From Diabrotica undecimpunctata (lineage: Eukaryota; Arthropoda; Insecta; Coleoptera; Chrysomelidae): a DNA stretch of 64,000 nucleotides. Each line of letters starts with the position of its first letter. The stretch's first letter is position 1. The translations under genes were made by a program, and so were the position numbers. The DNA is taken from contig NC_092812.1 of the NCBI RefSeq assembly GCF_040954645.1, positions 2,232,001 to 2,296,000 on the forward strand, read 5' to 3'. The notes under the pieces are model-generated. The model was given only the letters and a program-made list of their open reading frames with translations. It was not told the origin of the DNA and did not search any database. Below are positions 1 through 11,094 of the stretch, one piece after another.

Positions 1-18
1 TAACACATTTTTTTTTAG

Positions 19-458
19 ATTTTAATTGTTGAAGAATCATCAACAACATCAAAAGATGAATTTGAACATAGTGATAACAATACAGACTCCAAAATTTCTT
101 TAGAAGTAGTTGAACAGGTAGTAAAGATGTAATAAAAATGTACAGTTGTAATTAAATAAGTCTTGTTTTTAGGATTCACCCAGAAAAAACTGGAACAAGT
201 ATGTTCCGGAAAAATTAAAAAAAAACAGCCCATCAAAAGCTGAGGCCTAAAGTTTTAAATCCTGCCATTGAGGCAAAGAAAAAATATTATGAACACAAGC
301 TGAAAGTATTAATTGAAGAAAATCAAAGGCAAAAGGAAAAGAAAGAGAGGGAAAAGGCTAAACATGAGAGAGGTATAAGGGAGCAGGATTTAAAAATTAA
401 AATATTAGAAATGGAATTAAAATTAAAACAAAAAATTTTGGCTCAACAAAATTTATAA
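19..458 (+). pseudogene. 3' part of a lysine/glutamate-rich coiled-coil protein (Myb/SANT- or zeste-like, TE-associated)
   Basis: Two exon-like blocks (19-117 and 173-458) are joined by a 55-bp GT-AG intron. Block 1 is acidic and serine-rich. Block 2 opens with a basic W-N-K-Y-x-P-E stretch, then an A-run near 216-225 shifts the frame. The next frame stays open for about 75 codons and encodes a strongly charged helix (KLKVLIEENQRQKEKKEREK, then leucine-spaced KILEMELKLKQK) ending at TAA 456-458. This layout resembles the C-terminal half of insect Myb/SANT-like or zeste-type DNA-binding proteins, which often accompany Harbinger transposons. The DNA-binding half would lie upstream of the window. 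The frameshift suggests a decayed copy, although a base error in the A-run would look the same. The family assignment is tentative. Confidence 0.4.
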
Positions 459-1216
459 TAAATATAGTGTACAAAAAGTGTTGTGTTTTAATGTCCCTTA
501 TATTCCACAAGTAAATTGAAATTATTCAAAACATTTAAGAACACAGTACAGAAATTGCTGAATTAATAAATATGTACAAAAATTATAAATATGTAAATTA
601 CTAAAATTAACCATCATGCCTCAGCCCTAAATATGCGTATATAGAGAACATCACAGTTACTTGCTGCACAATTTTCTGAAATTGAGCAAATGACGAGGGA
701 TGACCCAGCCCCACGAAAACAGGGATGTATAAGTATTATATAAAAAGAAAAACTAGGTATTTTTGCCAATTGTACAAAAACTGGTTATGTATGGAACATA
801 TAAAAGCATTTTGTGCTGATCATGTAGAAAGAAAATTTACATAATTTAACCCCCTCTATTTTCTGTTTCTAATTTTAATTTTGAATGTATCCTTTTTACT
901 TGTATTACTGTAAGTATATAGAATAATAATATTGTCTTCTTTTATATTTTTCTTTTGTATTTTGCCGTTCATGATTTTTTTAATAAACTCTTGTAAAAAA
1001 ATAATGGTGTTAGTTATTTCGCAGTAAACTATAAAAATATATATTGATAGACATATTATATGTACATTTAGGTAGTACAACGTTACATCAGTAAGTTTCC
1101 TTAAAAATATTTAAAAAACATTTTTTTTTAATAAGGAGAATATTGTTTTAAATTTGGTCCTGATAGACCCCACCCGTGTATTTGTGTCACAAGAAAGTCA
1201 CCCGTGGAATGGAGGG
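459..1216. other. no gene recognised
   Basis: AT-rich sequence with no coding region I can defend. About 640-740 on the minus strand is open for some 35 codons but matches nothing I recognise. It could be the opposing gene of a two-ORF transposon whose other gene ends at 458. Confidence 0.4.
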
Positions 1217-1436
1217 TTAAATTTGTATCAAAATGAAACAAGTTTATGGAATTCTACGGCGCCAGAGCGTAAGAACCGGAACGATATATACGATGCATGG
1301 AACCGAATAAAAAATCAATTAAAGAATGTACTATTTTGATTAAAGACTTAAAAAAGAAGAGAGACAATTTAATGTTGACATACAGAAAGCAAACAACAAA
1401 AGTAGAGACCTACACAGACTGTCACGGACCGTAGGA
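1217..1436 (+). pseudogene. MADF-domain module, copy 1 (220 bp, frameshifted)
   Basis: The first frame reads NLYQNETSLWNSTAPERKNR followed by DIYDAWNRIKNQL, which fits the N-terminal half of a MADF DNA-binding domain (aromatic/W, then K-N-R and A-W-x-x-I). It then stops. Shifting by one base restores the rest of the domain (CTILIKDLKKKRDNLM and an LTYRKQ segment). So the domain is complete in sequence but broken by one indel. The same 220 bp, with the same frameshift and only about two substitutions, recurs at 5589-5808 inside a LINE. Sequence on either side differs between the copies, so this is a mobile or duplicated unit rather than two independent genes. Confidence 0.6.
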
Positions 1437-1686
1437 AGAGCTCTGCCTGCCGTACGTTGCCGTCCGTACTCATCGGCTGTGCGCCATGATCTGTAGAATC
1501 GCCGAGCGTGGGAAGCCTTGACTGCTTAGTTCTGAAATCAACTTGCTTTAAAACGGCGGCGTTTACCTGCGATTTTATATAATTACCGTGTTATTAATTA
1601 TATTATTTTATCATATGATATATTATATTACATTATATAATATTCAGTTGTATTTACCTATATTTTCACAATTTAAAGACACGACA

Positions 1687-1817
1687 ATGACTAAATATTG
1701 TTGCAAAGTTTGCAACGTTGTTTCCTTTAAAAAAGAATTTATCGAGACATTTTAAAAATAAACACGCAAAATATAAAGTCAACTATAAATCTATTCATTC
1801 CCAACATTTAAAATGTT
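1687..1817 (+). pseudogene. single C2H2 zinc-finger fragment, frameshifted
   Basis: An ATG at 1687 opens MTKYCCKVCNVVSFKK, giving the C-x2-C half of a zinc finger. A one-base shift in the A-run then gives NLSRHFKNKHAKYKVN, the H-x4-H half, and runs to TGA about 1817. Together they form one C2H2 finger with the linker length expected for transposon-encoded or regulatory proteins. No further fingers follow and no downstream domain is attached, so it looks like the 5' end of a lost gene. The role is unknown. Confidence 0.45.
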
Positions 1818-2375
1818 GACAAAAAAATACCTTTTAATACATTCGAACACACTGAATCTTGTTTTACTTGCCAAAAATTCTAAACATTGCTGAATTTTAA
1901 GCTTGTCCAAAATAGATTATTTCTAAACTGCTCAATATCAATATTAAAGTATTTTATAGCTAAATTAAATTGCCGTGCTACTAATTAAATGCTGGTAACT
2001 TTATTACGAGCGGACCAGATAAGCGGCGATATATTTTACACTACCTTTATGAATAACATTTTACTGCTCTGTTTTTTCAATCAGCACTGCTCAACAAGTT
2101 ATCGTTTATTGGTTTTAATATTTTATTGCAATAGTACGAGTACGGAATATTTATTTAAACAGTAAATTTATTACATGTTAATTTTTTTTAATTAATGTAT
2201 TTCTTAAATCCACACAATCATTGAAAAATGAGTCATGCGCAATCTCACAATCAATGCAGTGTTTATGCTTGTTTAGCATTGGCTGTTCAATAATTTGTCC
2301 TTTTTACGGTGTAGCAGTTGTATATAAGTACCTATTTTTTTATAGTAGTGTAGTGAAGCGGTACTTTAAAGTAAA
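1818..2375. other. AT-rich spacer and 5' flank of the following transposase
   Basis: I see no coding region. The last 150 bases lead directly into the transposase ATG at 2376 and presumably hold its 5' untranslated and terminal sequence, but I could not pair an inverted repeat with the far side. Confidence 0.35.
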
Positions 2376-4058
2376 ATGAGTAATTTGGAAGAAAATAAAA
2401 TACAGTCGAAACGTAGAGTGTTATCTCGAGAAGAACGGCGTTTAGTTCTGAAAGTCGAAAATTATTTCAATTTGGAAAAAAATAATATGGGTCCATTGAC
2501 ATCTGCTACGACAGTTCAGAAACGCACATGCGATGCTTGTGGTATCTCAGAGTGGACATTCCGAAGAATTAATAACATGAGTGAGGATGAAATAAATAAA
2601 GTAAGCAAGAGAAATCGTCGACATCCAAGAACTTTAGATTTGCACCAGTCAATTAAATTTTAATTAAAAATATTATATATAATATGTATAAAGCCAAAGA
2701 ACATGTAACAATTAGTGCTGTGTTACAAAAAATAAAAAAAAAGGAACTGTGTGATATTAGTTTAACAACAACAAAAGACAAATAATAGACAAGTATTGTG
2801 TGAATTGTCTAATGTTGTTTTAAAACGGTGGCATTTTTTAAAAAAATACATGAACAATAAAATGTCTGATAGTTCGAGGCAAGTTGTATTTTTAGATGAA
2901 ACTTGGATTTTCATCCATCCCATCCTGGCAAGATGGCACCACGAAATGTTAAGCTGGATTTATAGTTTGACGCACTGTAAACGTAGACGCACTGGAAAAA
3001 GATCAACATAGAATTTTGTGTACTCTTATTTATAAATGAACGTAAACGCATGACGGAACGTAAGTGAAACGCACTGCAACGGAAGAGTTGGCCAACTTTC
3101 ATCTTTTACAGTGCGTTACTTGCGTCTGGCCAATCAAAAGGAAGAATTTTGTGCTGTCAACCAAAGTGAACTGTCTGTCCCGCCCACCATTTTGTAAAGT
3201 TGTTTATCAACATAATCGAATTTTGATTTTGTTGATTATTTGTTACAATGAACGTTAAGAATTTATAAAATAATAATAATAAATAATAAAAGAATAATAT
3301 AGTATCATGGTCACCAACTCTAGCCTCTGAAAAAATTCCACTCCGTCGATTTATAAATTGAAATAAAATTTATAGTCCGTTTGTTACGTCTGCAGTGCGT
3401 CTACGTCTACAGTCCGTCAATCTATAAATCCAGCTTTATTCTTCTAGTCGTTCCGGTAATGGTAAACGCTACATTATAATTCATGCTGGAAATGAGGGTT
3501 TTATGTCTGACGCTAGTTTAATTTTTTCGTCCCTAAAGAATACAGGTGATTACCATGGAAATGTGGATGCAAATATTTTTGAAGAATGGTTTGAAGAAAA
3601 TTTGTTAAAAAAAATGGGTGGAGCGACCACCCATAATAGTGTTGGATAATGCATCCTACCACTCAAGAGTAGAAGAGAGATTTTCTTCAAGCAGCTAAAC
3701 AAAAGAAGAAATAAAGTTGTGGTTGAGAGAAAAGAAAATTTATCACAATGACATATTTTTAAAAGTCGATTTACTTCAAAGCTTGAGAGAGCACAAAATT
3801 CAAAACAAATTTGTTACTGACCAAATGGCTATTAAATATGGCCATTAAGTTCTTCGACTTCCGCCCTACTATTGCCACTATAATGCAGTTGAGTTTGTTT
3901 GGGGTATAGCCAAAAATTTTTATCATAAACATGCATCCAAAACAACAGATGACGCTAGCGTTCTTAGTTTATGGAAAGAATCGCTAAAACAAATAAAGGC
4001 AGAACAATGGCAAAATTGTATTAGACATATGGAAGACATATTCGTTCAGTCTTTTTAA
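2376..4058 (+). pseudogene. Tc1/mariner-superfamily transposase (DDE_3 type), interrupted by a MITE
   Basis: The N-terminus (SREERRLVLKVENYF, then a region ending in basic residues) is the helix-turn-helix part of the insect Tc1/mariner-like family whose members begin with a long regulatory helix. Catalytic blocks are visible: FLDETW near 2900 (first Asp), VLDNASYHSR near 3640 (second Asp) and YNAVEFVWG near 3890 (final acidic residue, Glu). The frame is broken after residue 95, by a 484-bp insertion at 2952-3435, by a frameshift near 3625, and by stops near 3690 and 3845. After the insertion the protein resumes at GNGKRYIIIHAGNEGF. The final stop is TAA 4056-4058. In an active copy it would cut and reinsert its own DNA in the nucleus; this one is dead. 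Confidence 0.75.
2952..3435. mobile_element. 484-bp Harbinger-type MITE inserted in the mariner transposase
   Basis: The ends are inverted copies of about 43 bp: AGCTGGATTTATAG at the left and CTATAAATCCAGCT at the right, continuing with few mismatches through GACG..CTGTA..CGTAGACGCACTG. A 3-bp duplication TTA flanks it (2949-2951 and 3436-3438), the target size and sequence typical of PIF/Harbinger elements. The surrounding transposase reading resumes across it, confirming insertion. No transposase gene is inside; short GACGCA/ACGTA motifs recur near both ends. The open reading frames in it are incidental. Confidence 0.75.
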
Positions 4059-5486
4059 ACCGAGCGAGTTATAGATGAGGTCCGGCCTCTAATTTCAATA
4101 GGACAAATCGTTTGCTAAAAAGAAGTAACAAAAAAGTGTTTCGGGAATTTAATTGGGACTTTATGGTATGTTTTAGTTAAACGATAAAATACCTTCGGTC
4201 TCATTACTGGACTGCATACACCCAATAGCTTTGGTATTAATTACTGGACTACACGTGTTTAAACTTTTTGTTTTGCTAAAAACTCGGAAGTGATTTAGTG
4301 CCAATTTGTTTCAAGGTTATATTTAATACAGTGTCTGCAGAAAGTAAAGTCTTGAACGTGTTTTATTCAAATTTGGACATACCAGCAGCTCAGGAAGTAT
4401 ATTCCAATTTTACTGCATACAAAACCATTTGTATAATTTTCACTCTACGCAAAATAGAGACTTATAGAGACCTTGATGAACATTTTTTGATGTCGACAAA
4501 TAATTTCGAGTATTCGAAATATTCCGTTTCACTTCTTTTAATACGCCCTGTATATACATATTATATTCATTTTATTTGCCTTTGATATATTTTAATATTT
4601 AAGGCAATAGACGTGTATAATACACGTTTATTGCCTTAATTATTTTTTCCACAATGATATTGATGCACGTTCTGCTTTTACAGCAACCATTAGTATCAAA
4701 ACCTAACCTTGGTGTTTTATGTATGAGAACAAAATTAGTTGGGGAGAACCGTTATGAGCATCTGCTTTTCTATAAATACCCTTGTTCTATTATACTACCA
4801 TAAATGGAAATAATGAATAGCTGTAAAAGGTCTTTTCCTTATAATGAATTTAAAAGGAGACAAAAACGCTAACACGAAATAAACGAACCTACAGTCAGTG
4901 GCATTCTGAATCATTCTTGAACTGAAATATTTTCGAAACAAAATATGACTTATTTATTTATATTTCATTATTTCTTTTATACTTTTGACGAAAATGTTAT
5001 ACTGTGTGATATTGAAAATGCAACTCATAAACTCGAATCATTGGATCTGAAACTATTTTCTTATGACGTTTTCTACACTGAAAATTTTATGTTTGGGAAT
5101 AAATTACAATATATTTGAAGTAAATTACATGTGTTTTATTTTTGATGTTTTGGATGCTAATCCAAAAATCGTTTTAATAAAACTTCATGAAATGAAAATT
5201 GTAAAAAAAAATTATGTATTTCGTAACCGAAACGACAAAGGAAAAAGACCAATAAGCCAGCTAAATAGCATATGCTGAATAGAAATGTAACAAAAAAATA
5301 TCAACACAGAATATATTTTATAAAAACATAAAGTTTTGAGTTTTAAATTGTACTATAACTTCCATTAACCAAACTGCTTACGCGTATGGCTCAATTGTGT
5401 TTAAAACTGTTCACCAGTTAACAACTTAATTCACTAATTTTGAACAAAAATTTAATTATAAACTTTTTTTGTTTATAATAATAAAG
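4059..5486. other. no gene recognised
   Basis: Contains short open frames without recognisable similarity (for example 4298-4585 and 5063-5278) and the palindrome at 4601-4637. I would not annotate a gene here. Confidence 0.4.
4601..4637. repeat. near-perfect 37-bp palindrome
   Basis: Arms of 17 bp (AAGGCAATAGACGTGTA and TACACGTTTATTGCCTT, one mismatch) around a 3-base loop. It could be a fused pair of transposon ends or a fold-back relic. No flanking duplication was identified. Confidence 0.7.
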
Positions 5487-5507
5487 TGATATGCGTCCCT
5501 AGTACTA

Positions 5508-8123
5508 ATGGTTGGTTACTTCAATGCAAAAGTAGGCAAAGAAAACCAGTATAAGGAAGTAGCAGGGAAAGAAACCATTTTTGATTTTTTAAATTTGTAT
5601 CAAAATGAAACAAGTTTATGGAATTCTACGGCGCCAGAGCGTAAGAACCGGAACGATATATACGATGCATGGAACCGAATAAAAAATCAATTGAAGAATG
5701 TACTATTTTGATTAAAGACTTAAAAAAGAAGAGAGACAATTTAATGTTGACATACAGAAGGCAAACAACAAAAGTAGAGACCTACACAGACTGTCACGGA
5801 CCGTAGGAGACAAGTGACAACGGAAGAAAATTATGCCAACTAGCAGCAATAACAAACAGTTACATTATAAGCAGAAACTTCATGCACAGAAGAGAGCATA
5901 AAGTAACATGGTTGATACCTGGCACAAATCAGATAGATCACATACTAAAATTCAAAAAATAAACAGCAATAATACACGACGTCAGATCATATAAAGGAGC
6001 AAACGCGGACATAGACCATTTTCTAGTAATAGGAAAAATCAAAATGAAGATAACTAAAGCAGAGAGAACAAGACAAAACAAAAAAAGATGGACTCTGGAG
6101 AAGTTAAAAGTACAGGAACTAAGGAACAATATGAGACTACCCTAAAGAAAAATCTAACAGAAGCAAATAACACAGAGGACATATGGAAAAATATAAAAGA
6201 ATCCATTTTGAATTCAGCTGAAGAGGTGCTAGGACAGAGGGAAATGAAAAGAAGGAAAGAGTGGTTTGATGCAGAATGCGAAATCAAAATCAAACAGAAA
6301 AACCCAACAAGAGATAAATGGATATCAACTAAAGAAGAACATCATCGAAACGAATATAAAGAAAAAAAGAAAGTAGCAGATAATAATTGTTGCAAGAACA
6401 AAAAAAAACTGTGGATGGAAGAGCCGTTAAAGGGCCTAGAAAAGAATAGTAAAGACAGCGCCAAACTATTTGGATACCTAATAATTCAACAAAGAAAAGG
6501 CAGACCAGTAGTTAAAACCGACAATAGATCATGGGAAACACACTTCACAGAACTATATAGATGCAAAGAAAGCCCGGAAGAGGAAGTAGGCGCAATGGAA
6601 GACATTAGAGATAATGAAATATGGATACCAACATATAATGAATATTTAGACATCATTCAAAAAATGAAACAGAAAAGAACACCCGGCCCAGATGAAATTC
6701 CCAATGAGCTGATTAAAAACAGAGGGGAAGAGTTATTAACAAGCACCTATAACCTAATAGTTAGAATATGGAAAGCAGAAAAAATGCCTGAGGATTGGAA
6801 AGAAGGTAGAATTATACCAATATTTAAGAAAGGAGAAGTAAAAAACCGTAACAACTATAGAGCAATATCTGTACTGAGCACAACATATAAAATTCTAACA
6901 GCCCTCATCAAGCAAAAACTCAATTCACAGAGAAAAAAATTGGGGACTACCAGCAAGGATTCAGAGAAGGCAGATCCACTGCAGATACGATTCACATAGT
7001 TACACAAACAATCGAAAAATACCACGAACACAACATAGAACTCTACATCCTCTTCGTAGACTTTAGACAAGCCTTTGACTGTATTGGAAGAAATAAATTA
7101 TTAATTAAAATAAAAAATCAAGATATACCAGCAAAATTAATCAGGTTAACAAAAATGACTATGGATGGAGCTCGAGCTAACGTAACAGCAGAAGAAGGTA
7201 GCACAAAATCAATTGTAATAGAAACAGAAGTGCGGCAAGGCGATTCCCTGTCATATCAACCACATTATTCAACATAGCAGTAGAAGGAACAGTCAAGGCC
7301 AGCAAAATTAAAGGAACTATAGCCCACTCCTCAACACAAATAGTTGCATATGATTTAGTTCTTATGGGAAGAGACAAGGAAAGATTAAAAGAAGCAGTAA
7401 CAATCCTGGCAAAAGAAGCACGGAAAAGAGGTCCAGAAATTAACGAAGGAAAAACAAAATATCTACTCTGCTCTAGAAGAGAAGATAACAGGACGAGAGA
7501 AACTACACTTTTGAAAGAGTCCAACAATTTAAATATTTGAAAGTAATACTGAATGCTCAAAACAAGAGAAGTGAAGAAGTAACGGAACGAATACTAGCAG
7601 GCAACAAAACATACTGGAGACATCATAGGCTCATAAAGGACAAGAACTTATCCAGAAATACAAAACTGAAAATAGACAGAGTTGCAATCAGACCAGTAGT
7701 TGCGTACGCAGCTGAGAAAATTAGCCTCATGGAAACAGATGAAGAAAAATTGAGAATTTTCGAAAGGAAAATCCTCAAACGGATTATGGGTCCAATAAAA
7801 ATGGACAACGAAGAAATGAGAAGAAGAAAGAACCAAGAACTAAGAGACATAATAAAGGGAGAAGATATAGTTAGATTTATTAAAGCACAGAGGCTGAGAT
7901 GTTGGGACACATAGAGAGAAGGAAAAGCGATCTACTGATTAAGAAGATCACCAGATGGAAACCAGCAACTGAAAGACCAAGGGAAAGACCCAGAGAGACA
8001 TGGGCGGATCAGGTCATGAGAGATATCAAAATTCTGGAAGTGAGAAACTGGAGGGAACTATGCACATACCGAAATGAGTGGAAGAAAATTATAACGAAAA
8101 CCAAGTCATACAACAAGCTTTGA
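5508..8123 (+). pseudogene. LINE ORF2: endonuclease C-terminus, reverse transcriptase, C-terminal region
   Basis: Order: endonuclease remnant (GYFNAKVGKENQYKEVAGKE, resuming after the MADF insertion at SDNGRKLCQLAAITN and ending with an A-D-I-D-H block, the usual S-D-H site); RT fingers (TPGPDEIPNELIKNRG, then WKEGRIIPIFKKG and NYRAISVLS); RT palm beginning FVDFRQAFD near 7060; a QGDSLS block near 7240; and a degraded catalytic block reading VAYDLVLMG near 7350, where VAYADDLVLMG is expected. The C-terminal region covers 7537-8123 in two frames. Several frameshifts and the loss of one catalytic Asp pair make it inactive. The clade is uncertain. Confidence 0.75.
5589..5808 (+). pseudogene. MADF-domain module, copy 2, inside a LINE
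   Basis: Nearly identical to 1217-1436, with the same internal frameshift. It lies between the LINE codons for GKETIF and those for TSDNGRKL, so it interrupts the endonuclease. No duplication longer than a few bases is evident at the edges. How a MADF-coding segment entered the LINE (retrotransposed exon, template switch or a small element) cannot be decided here. Confidence 0.6.
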
Positions 8124-8248
8124 CAACATGCAAGTGGAATGCGGATTGATTCATCGCATTAAGCGAATCAGAGAGCTCTTAGTAAGGGCGGCAAACATTC
8201 CACCCGGAATAAAAAGCCCTGATGATGATGATGATGATATGCGTTCCT

Positions 8249-8619
8249 GAATCTACATGGATTTTACGTATGTGTTGGTTTTTATTAGCTGTGTGACCGT
8301 GCGCCCCAGAGCGCGTTATTAAAATTTCCATATCTTTGTCAAAAATTTACATAGAAACATCCACCAACTTCAACTTCAAACGTTTACTTTAAGTTGTTCT
8401 ATAATTTCTATCAGCCCTATTTTCAGCCAGAGTTTATTGCTTAATTTTGTTTAAATCTTTTAGAAACAAATTAGTTCGCAACTTTATATAGAAATTTTTA
8501 ATGTTTAATGGTTATATTATTTTTATTACTAAAGATCAAGTAATTTTCCATAACTTTTTTTCTAACGCTAGATTAAACCGCGTGCATGATAGGAGCATCT
8601 ACCTGTTGCAATCCTTTGT

Positions 8620-8714
<95 letters not shown>

Positions 8715-10186
8715 TTATGTTATATTTGTTTACTTGATTAATTGAGCAAATCAAAAACATAACTTAATTGTTCTCAGGGTGAAAAATCTCCTTATATTAA
8801 CCTATGTTGTGTGGGTTCAAAGATTTCCTAGTTGTCCTTTATCGGGATAGAGAAAAAAGGATAATAATAAAAATAGTATGTTACAAAAAATTGGTATTCT
8901 TTATTTTATTTAAAAAAGAATAAAACAATTATCAAATTTTGCCGTTATCTTATCAATCAGCGTAAATGAATACAATAAAATTTACACAAAAAGGATATTT
9001 TAAGTTTTCTTGAAGACAAAACCAATTTAAAGCCAATTTCAATGAATATCTTTAAAACTATCTTTCTGATTTTTCAATATTTACTTTATTGCAAAAATAA
9101 AACTTTAAAACATTTTACAAATGAAGTCTACTCTTGAGTTAAAATGGTAACGACAATGATGTCAACAAACTTCATTCACAGTTACAAAATTTTCAATTCT
9201 GAACAGAAAATCACTGACCTTTTCTTCGTAGATTGTATTTGGACCATACCCAGAATCGTCCACGCTCCACAGCAATGTGGTCTGCCACTATTAGCCTCGG
9301 CTTTCTTCTGTTCGTATCTGCAATTCTCCTGCAACGACAGTACGAAACACCTGACTCAATTCTCCAAAACACTCAGCTACTTCCCAATGACAGAAGGACC
9401 TCTTTCTGTCAACTTGGTGCCGCCAAACTATTTCTTACTTATTCCAGAAACTGCCCACTTTAGATCCAAGGATATCTTTTCATCCACTTGTAATCTTCTT
9501 CCACAATTCTGCTAAGTTCCTTTCACAATGCCGGTATCCAAACTCACCAACACACCCTCTATCGAGACGCGACCTTTCCTTTCGATGATAAAAAAGACAA
9601 CTACCACTTTCCTTATACATCGACTATCAATTCTCTCATTCAAAAAAAAACTGTCCAATCGAAAAGCTTTATTTTGTTTACAATCATTAAGAAAAAACCC
9701 CATTACTGTTTCCAGAGAAACTAAAATTTTTGCTTTAAAACTGGCTTTCCCTTTGGTTACAAATACATAATTCATTCACAAAAGGTTAATCACAATATCT
9801 TAATCCTAGGTCATATACAAACAATGAAAAGATTATAATGAGTATGGGCTTTCTAATTCTATATAAAAAGATTTTACCTGCGAGTGTTTAAAAATCAGTT
9901 GTTGACAGGCAAAATTTTCTGTTAATCTAATCTTATCTTAATCTAATACATAAATTTTGTTTACCAGGATGTCTTGAAAATTTATTTAAATGGTCCATTT
10001 ATTAATTTTTATTTTTCTCTTTGGCTGAGAAAAACAAGTATGACAAAATCCCCGCCTTTGCATCTGATAAAAAATACTAAAACTATGCAGGGACTTTTCT
10101 TGATGCAAAACATTTTCCCTGTATATTTCTTCTTCTTAATCTATGTCCTATATACTAACTTATTTTCTACTTTGTGCTTTTCCATT
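8249..10186. other. intergenic stretch; possible 3' region of a minus-strand gypsy element
   Basis: Holds the (TA)n tract at 8621-8709 and no gene I can name. Overlapping open frames at 9144-9770 occur on both strands, but neither matches a known domain. Since a gypsy integrase reading on the minus strand ends at 10187, part of 9100-10186 may be that element's 3' end or LTR. Confidence 0.35.
8621..8709. repeat. (TA)n microsatellite
   Basis: About 88 bp of almost uninterrupted TA dinucleotide. Confidence 0.95.
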
Positions 10187-10800
10187 TTATTCGTGATATT
10201 TGTATACATCGTGGATATTGTAAATTTCTCGGATCTTTTTCGAGTCCACGTGTTTCAGCACATAGCTGTTTCGAGGACCCTCGAAAACAGGCATTAAATT
10301 TGCGCAAACGTTACCAGGAATGTTTGACACTCGCAATGCTCTCACCATTACCTTATCACCTCTTTGGAATGTCATTGGTCTTCGTTTTCTATTATGATCT
10401 TGTCTATGGACAAATTTCTCATTTGCTCTCCGCAACCTCCTCTGTATAGCTTCCAATATCTGTTGATTTTATTTTGGCTCTGGATCTTCCCATGGCCTTG
10501 TCGGCATTATACCCTTCATTATGTATTCTTGGGTCTCTTTTGTTACTGTGCTCGGGATGGTATTTAAAAAAGTTTCTATTTCTGCGACTATCCTATCCCA
10601 TCGTCGATGTTGGCCATCTGTTGCAATTCGAAGAAATTTCGTCACTTCCTGTATAAATCGTTCCGAAGGATTACTCTGAGGATGTCTGATGCTGACAAAA
10701 TTTGTCTCTATTCCCCGTTCTCAAAGTTGTCCCTTGAAACGATCATTCCTAAAGTATGTCGCATTGTCTAGACGAATCCTTCTTGTTGTTCCTACTGTGG
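10187..10800 (-). pseudogene. Ty3/gypsy integrase (C-terminal half), truncated
   Basis: Reading leftward from about 10800: RIRLDNATYFRNDRFKG (second catalytic Asp region), a stop, then VSIRHPQSNPSERFIQEV (the H-P-Q-x-N-P-x-E block with the catalytic Glu). A spacer follows, then the C-terminal DNA-binding domain (RRPMTFQRGDKVMVRA, LMPVFEGP, YVLKHVDS) ending at a stop at 10187. The N-terminal zinc finger, first Asp, RT and gag are missing upstream, where the sequence turns into unrelated AT-rich DNA. Two in-frame stops show it is dead. Integrase would join element cDNA to the chromosome. Confidence 0.7.
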
Positions 10801-10992
10801 CTATAAAATTGTCGATTTTTATTTCAATTTTTTTTTCGGTGGAAACTAAGAATATATTCAATATTTTATCACATATTGTAAGCAAAAGGCTGATATTTTT
10901 ATAATATTTTCGACTTTTTTTTTTTAATTTGTGTTGCATTTTAGTTATTAATATTTAAATATATTTTTGGTTATGTTGCAATATGGGCTAGC

Positions 10993-11060
10993 GTGGTGTT
11001 ACAAATATGAGCTAGCCCATATTTGTGTGGTGCTACAAATTTGAGCTAGCCCATATTTGT
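10993..11060 (+). repeat. two tandem 34-bp palindromic units upstream of the pogo-like gene
   Basis: Units 10993-11026 and 11027-11060 differ at two positions. Each holds a palindrome (ACAAATATGAGCTAG then CCCATATTTGT in unit 1). An inverted partial copy, AATATGGGCTAGC, lies at about 10980-10992. Their position just before the transposase ATG suggests subterminal transposase-binding sites. Confidence 0.75.
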
Positions 11061-11094
11061 ATCAGTTTAGTCTACAGGGTTTTTTCTTTTTAGA

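Larger units (their letters stand above)
5501..8234 (+). mobile_element. 5'-truncated LINE with target-site duplication
   Basis: TGATATGCGTCCCT (5487-5500) and TGATATGCGTTCCT (8235-8248) form a 14-bp TSD with one mismatch. Between them lies a LINE starting inside the endonuclease domain and ending in a run of TGATGA units, the short-repeat tail used by several RTE-like LINE clades instead of poly(A). The start inside the endonuclease means 5' truncation during target-primed reverse transcription. Confidence 0.8.

Noticed and set aside
4298..4585. 95-codon ORF
   Set aside because: No homology pattern recognised, AT-rich composition, no splice or promoter evidence.
8501..8737. ORF of Tyr-Ile repeats
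   Set aside because: Translation of the (TA)n microsatellite; the same applies to 12625-12897, 42781-42981 and 53925-54198.
9144..9775. Overlapping open frames on both strands
   Set aside because: No domain, no codon-level pattern and no splice support; length is compatible with chance or degraded retrotransposon 3' sequence.
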